NCBI GenBank assembly: GCA_025716815.1
Contig: JAIXMN010000005.1
Location: 496,001 to 560,000 of the forward strand
DNA length: 64,000 nt
Origin: Dichotomocladium elegans
Lineage: Eukaryota > Mucoromycota > Mucoromycetes > Mucorales > Lichtheimiaceae
Direction: 5' to 3'
Numbering within the stretch: the first letter of the stretch is position 1; each line of letters starts with the position of its first letter. The notes beneath the pieces were generated by a model. That model saw only the letters and a list, made by a program, of their open reading frames with translations, was not told where the DNA came from and did no database searches. Below are positions 59,785 to 64,000 of this stretch, piece after piece. The translations under genes were made by a program, and so were the position numbers.

Positions 59785-61690
59785 ATGAAAACTCGAAGTC
59801 GCGCTAAAAATCAGCAAATCAACTATGCCGAAAGCGATGACAATGACACCAGCGATGAATTCCACGATAGCGGGAACGAACACAGTTCGTCTGAAGAAGA
59901 TCAGGAGGAGAACACTGCACTAGACAGCGAAAAAAAGAGGACAAAGAGACCAACGCCCTCTCGATCCAAGGCAATCGAACGGCTTAATGCCAAGCGAATG
60001 GCATGGAAGACACAACCGCCTAGTGCCAAGCGACGGAAACCGGCGATCGCTGCACCCCGGACGATTCGCCGGTAAAGAAAAGACAGAATCAATCATGTAC
60101 AAAGGCATGGCCTAATAATAATATATGAATTTACGCACTCGTCCCCTACCTCCCCGCTTCTTCCAGCGCCAATTCGTTCAACACAGTTAATGCCCTTCAA
60201 CGACGGGCGCAGGAACGGTCTGCAGCAAAGACACCTTATGAACTTGCACGTGAGCGACTGCACGTGTCTGCGGTCCCTGACTCATTACCATGCCGCGAAG
60301 ATGAATTTGCGGATATCATGGGCTTCTTGGAAGGTGCTATTGAGGCAGGCACAGGAACATGTATATGTAAGCGTAATTTTTTTTTTTGACACGAGAACGG
60401 TCCCACAGACAGACATACACGCGTGGTAGACAAAGACTTGAACCATATTCCCCTCCCCTGAATTTTTTCCCATTAGACGTGGCAGGGGTCCCAGGCACAG
60501 GCAAAACGGCCACCGTGCTCGAAATCATTCGTCATTTGCAAAATAGAGTTGATCAAGAGGTAAAAAGAAGAAGGGCTCTTGCGACTGATGCGACCGCAGA
60601 GTTTCTGAACCCTTCATGTATGTTAGGAGCTTCCGCCGTTCAATTTTGTCGAGATCAACGGTATGAAGATCACCGACCCCAGCCAAGCATACAGCATTCT
60701 TTGGCAAAGTCTCTGTCATCATGAAACCGGAGATGGACATCCCCAGCGGCGCGTGACATCAGCACACGCGCTGGAGCTACTCGAGGCCCGGTTCAGTGAC
60801 AATAGGGAAGATGACGACCAACGCACGACGTATGTGGATGGGAGGGGTAGCAAGCTCTTTTTTTTTTATCCTTTAGGCTGACAACCGCCTTGTGTGTATG
60901 GCGTGGGTGGGGTGGGGGTGGAACTAGGGTGGTGTTGATGGACGAGCTTGATTTGCTGGTGACCAAAAAACAGACGGTGATGTACAACTTTTTCGAGTGG
61001 CCAAACAGACCGCACTCCAAGCTGGTGGTGGTGGCGATTGCAAATACGATGGATCTGCCCGAGCGCATGCTTTCGAACAAGGTGTCCAGCCGACTGGGGC
61101 TGACACGGATCAATTTTGAGCCCTACACGCACCAGCAACTGTACCGGATTGTCGAGTCCCGACTGGAAGGCATTGAGGAGGCCTTTGAGCCGGACGCCGT
61201 CGAGTTTGCGGCTCGCAAGGTGAGTGCAGTGAGCGGCGATGCACGCCGAGCGCTCGATATATGCCGGCGGGCGGTTGAGATCATCGAAGGGCGCGGACAG
61301 GGAGCCAAGGTGACGATCATGACAATCAACGAGGCAATCAAGGAGATGCTGGCATCGCCCTTTGTGGCATCAGTGCAGTCATACGCCTTGCATCAAAAGC
61401 TCTTTCTCGTGTCCGTGATGCACTGCATGCGACAATCCGGTCTCGGCGAGGTCAAGTTCAGTGAGGCGGCCATGTACCACATCCGAGCATGTACCTGGAG
61501 CAACCTCGAGCCGCCCACCATGAGCGACTTGATGGTCTTATGCCAGTCGCTCGGACAGGCACGGGCTCTGGTCATTGAGGATGGCAGAACAGATCTCATG
61601 ATGCGCATCAGTCTGAACGTATCGGTGGAGGACATCAAAATGGGCTGCAAAGATGATAGGTTAATCACTCGCCTTCTTGCGAACTCTTAA
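59785..61690 (+). CDS. ORC1: Origin recognition complex subunit 1 (no BAH domain)
   Basis: AAA+ ATPase of the origin recognition complex. Five exons, 59785-60071, 60167-60366, 60477-60559, 60627-60829 and 60928-61690, give 511 residues in phase. The N-terminus is an acidic then basic tail ([25 protein letters not shown]). The AAA+ domain starts at [20 protein letters not shown], with Walker [13 protein letters not shown] (about 164-175), [19 protein letters not shown], and Walker [21 protein letters not shown] (about 259). The family block [20 protein letters not shown] and sensor 2 region [16 protein letters not shown] follow, then the winged-helix domain. ORC1 in yeasts and animals has an N-terminal BAH domain; there is no room for one because RTT109 begins 179 bases upstream. 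Confidence 0.95.
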
Positions 61691-61847
61691 TAAATCATGT
61701 ATCAAAAAGGAGACTGGAACTGCGTTGATGTGGATGTAACGGAAGAAGGCTTTATTTACAAGTAGACGTATGGATAAGAAACAAAAAGAAACACGCGTCG
61801 TCATCGTCGTCCTTCATCATCATGCGGAGAGACCCAGTGCTTCCCGC
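61691..61847. other. Convergent 3' intergenic region of ORC1 and GIS2
   Basis: About 160 bases between the two stop codons. No gene. Confidence 0.6.
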
Positions 61848-63279
61848 TTAGGCGTCAGGGCAGTCGCGAGACTAGATGAAAAAAGAATATTATCAATATC
61901 ATCTCCGTTGATTCCCATAATCCTTTCCAGATTAAAAAAAAAAAACATACGATGTGGCCAGGCTGCTGGCACTTGTAGCAAAGCTTCTCCTGCTGGGGTT
62001 GTCCACAGTCACGGGAGATGTGACCAAAGCTCTATTGTTCCATCATCAATGCCTTGTTCTTGCTTTTCTCTCCCGATGTGTGTGCGTTTATACTTACACC
62101 GCAGTTGTAGCACTTCTGACCCGACTGACCTGAAGGGCACCTGTTCCAGATTTGGTTCAGCGTCAATTCTCCATCAAAAGTTCCTCATAAAAGTAGAATC
62201 TTACTCGCGAGAGATATGGCCGGAGCCACCGCAGTTGTAGCAGGTCTTGCCGTTGCCGGAAGCACCGCCGTAGGAACGGCCACCGCCATAACCACCGTTG
62301 TTGGATTCGGGGCAGTTGCGCGAAATGTGGCCAGACTTGCCGCACTGAGGGAGGGGGTGAAAGTCAGACTAAAGATCCTGTTCTTTTCCATAACAAGTTC
62401 TGATATTTACGCTGTAGCAGGCAGGACCGCTGCTGGAATCGTCACCAGCCTCAGGGCAGTCGCGAGACTAATCCGGATAACAGTAAGTTACTCTCTTTCT
62501 TTTTTTATCCTGCCGTTTGATCCTTTTACCAAATGGCCACCCTGGTTGCACTTGTAGCAAAGCTTCTCAGCACGGGGCTCAGTGCTGATAGGGAAAAAAA
62601 AAGAAGAGATTAGTATTACAGGCTCCTTGAAAGAATCGTGCGTGTGTTGCTTACCAGTCCTTGCTCATGTGACCCTCCTGGTTGCAGTTATAGCTACACA
62701 TGGAAAAGGGCAAAAAAGTATTGTCAGCCATCTCGGCCGCTGTGGTCCGTGGTGGAACTTACCAAACGGACTGGGCCTTGGTGCAGTCCTTAGCCTGGTG
62801 GCCAACTATTTTCATATCATATCAGTTATACAATCGCAAATATACATAGAACCATTTTAACCGTCTCTCTCTCCCTCTCTCTCACCCTTTCTTTTTTATA
62901 GAAAAAAAAGAAAAAGGACAAGGATAAAAGGTTATGGTCAAGAAGAGTAGGAATCGCCCATTTGTTGCACGCGCAAAAACGAGAGATTATCAATAGCTCA
63001 AAAGAGTATAGATAAGGTTTCCCGTTGGCCTTGCTCACAGCACGCGCAATGACGGAAGCACGGTCGATTACTTGCTTCCTCTTTCGCATCCTTTTCTCTC
63101 TCTCAATCCCCATTCACCACAATGCACGTACGTAAGCACACAAACGCACACGCAAGCGATCGTTTGATTCTTGCGCACGCACACACACACACACACACAC
63201 GTATACATATATAAAGAGGAATAGACTACTTGCATTCGCCACACTTGTAGCAGCCTCGGGAGTTGTTGCGGAATGACAT
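61848..63279 (-). CDS. GIS2: CCHC zinc-knuckle protein (Gis2/CNBP/Byr3)
   Basis: Nucleic-acid-binding protein linked to translation and mRNA granules in yeast. Nine exons, 63279-63234, 62805-62763, 62693-62655, 62584-62530, 62467-62411, 62344-62205, 62140-62098, 62031-61951 and 61871-61848, give 175 residues in phase. Seven C-x2-C-x4-H-x4-C knuckles result: CYKCGEFGHQAKDC, CYNCNQEGHMSKDC, CYKCNQGGHLSRDC, CYSCGKSGHISRNC, CYNCGGSGHISREC, CYNCGSFGHISRDC, CYKCQQPGHISRDC, matching the seven of yeast Gis2. A Gly-rich linker (NNGGYGGGRSYGG) lies after the fourth. Most knuckles are interrupted by an intron. The first needs a GC-AG intron of 428 bases (donor GCAAGT at 63233); no GT donor keeps both the knuckle and the frame. 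Confidence 0.92.
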
Positions 63280-64000
63280 TATTGTAGATCGAAATGAGTT
63301 TCGGAAGAAGAGAAGGGGGTGAAAAAGCGACAGGAGTTTTCCAGCTGGAGGCTTTTTTTTTCCAAACAGCCTGCAAATTTTTTTTTTTACTCCAACTATG
63401 CACCAATCAAATAGCAACGTCCCTGACATACTCCTCCGTTGACGGTCATACAGAAGCCGGACAATCCAGATCCTCATTTGTGTGTGCGTATATATATATA
63501 TATATATATATATTGTGTGCGTATGTCTTTTTTTTTCTCCAGGCTTTTGGAAGAGAGCAACATACACGCAGAGAAGGAGAGAGAGTGTATTTTCCCCAAT
63601 GGCAGCTTCTTTGAGGTGGTTTCGTCCCTTTATGACGCACCTGTTGGGGTGGAGGAAGATTTTATCTGGGTGCGTATACATGTCTTCGTCCCAGATCCAA
63701 CAAAACAATGTTGATTGCTTCAATAGTTCCGACACGACAAGCGAATCATATTATCACTGTCACGAAGCGGTTTCGCGCTATTGCCCGACTCGGAAACGCC
63801 TGCATTCCCATTCGAAACGGACAGTGCGTATGTACGCGCGCCCATTGAGTGTGTGTTACAGTCAGATCGGAGCAGACAGCCGATGGGGGGTTGAGGAACC
63901 TGTCCAATGGGGGGGGGGGAGTAGGGGCATTTGCGGGTAGGGTAAAGATACATATTGAGATGAAACCCGAATGTTCGTATAGAGATGTTCGGAAACTCTT
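63280..64000. other. Upstream region of GIS2 with microsatellites
   Basis: No supported gene up to the window edge. It contains a TA microsatellite at 63489-63513 and T-runs near 63353 and 63379. A CA tract at 63178-63200 sits in the first GIS2 intron. The frames crossing these tracts are repeat artefacts. Confidence 0.45.

Noticed and set aside
63226..63735. 169-codon minus frame joined to the GIS2 start
   Set aside because: It crosses a TA microsatellite, and the GIS2 protein begins at the internal ATG at 63279, which gives the expected short N-terminus before the first knuckle.
1..64000. tRNA and rRNA genes
   Set aside because: No cloverleaf with GGTTCGAATCC-type arm or rRNA landmark was found by eye; a tRNAscan-SE run would be decisive.

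Overview
The window looks like nuclear DNA of an early-diverging (Mucoromycota-type) filamentous fungus. Genes carry many short GT-AG introns and encode fungal proteins: a PAS/GATA white-collar-like factor, the H3K56 acetyltransferase Rtt109, Lro1-type acyltransferase and LAG1. Decayed eukaryotic Fanzor elements fit the same group. The phylum is an inference from gene content; the genus cannot be named. I saw no tRNA, rRNA or CRISPR array.

Layout. (1) 1-12.1 kb is repeat-dominated. It holds the end of a pogo-like MITE, one copy of a dispersed repeat, a decayed cysteine-bearing gene-like stretch (about 2.5-3.8 kb), and an ~881-bp tandem array (3.92-10.53 kb) whose units follow the order A A B C, A A B C, i.e. 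a higher-order repeat. (2) 12.1-21.3 kb holds housekeeping genes: GSH1 (-), LAG1 ceramide synthase (+) and a rhodanese/tyrosine-phosphatase fusion (-). (3) 21.3-32.9 kb holds an MFS transporter (+), transposon relics including a first Fanzor relic, and a PAS-GATA gene (-). (4) 32.9-44 kb is mostly relics: a pogo-type DDE fragment, a hairpin cluster, and a second, far more complete Fanzor pseudogene (38.7-40.9 kb, -). It also has the first of three C2H2 zinc-finger paralogues. (5) 44-64 kb is gene-dense: two more C2H2 genes, GPI11, LRO1, a MATE transporter, a low-complexity protein, RTT109 (-) and ORC1 (+) on a 179-bp shared promoter, and GIS2 (-).

Functional links. LAG1 (ceramide), GPI11 (GPI ethanolamine-phosphate step) and LRO1 (triacylglycerol from phospholipid) are membrane/lipid enzymes of the ER. 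RTT109 and ORC1 act in S phase (nucleosome assembly and origin licensing) and are divergently paired. GSH1 starts glutathione synthesis. The three C2H2 genes share a two-finger C-terminus and are probably local duplicates.

Most notable non-genic content: the higher-order tandem array with diverged exon-like relatives just upstream, and two Fanzor relics lying beside IS630-like transposase relics and the same dispersed repeat. Exon joins were worked out by hand from splice sites and reading frame; total coding lengths divisible by three support them for GSH1, LAG1, the phosphatase, MFS, PAS-GATA, GPI11, LRO1, MATE, RTT109, ORC1 and GIS2.
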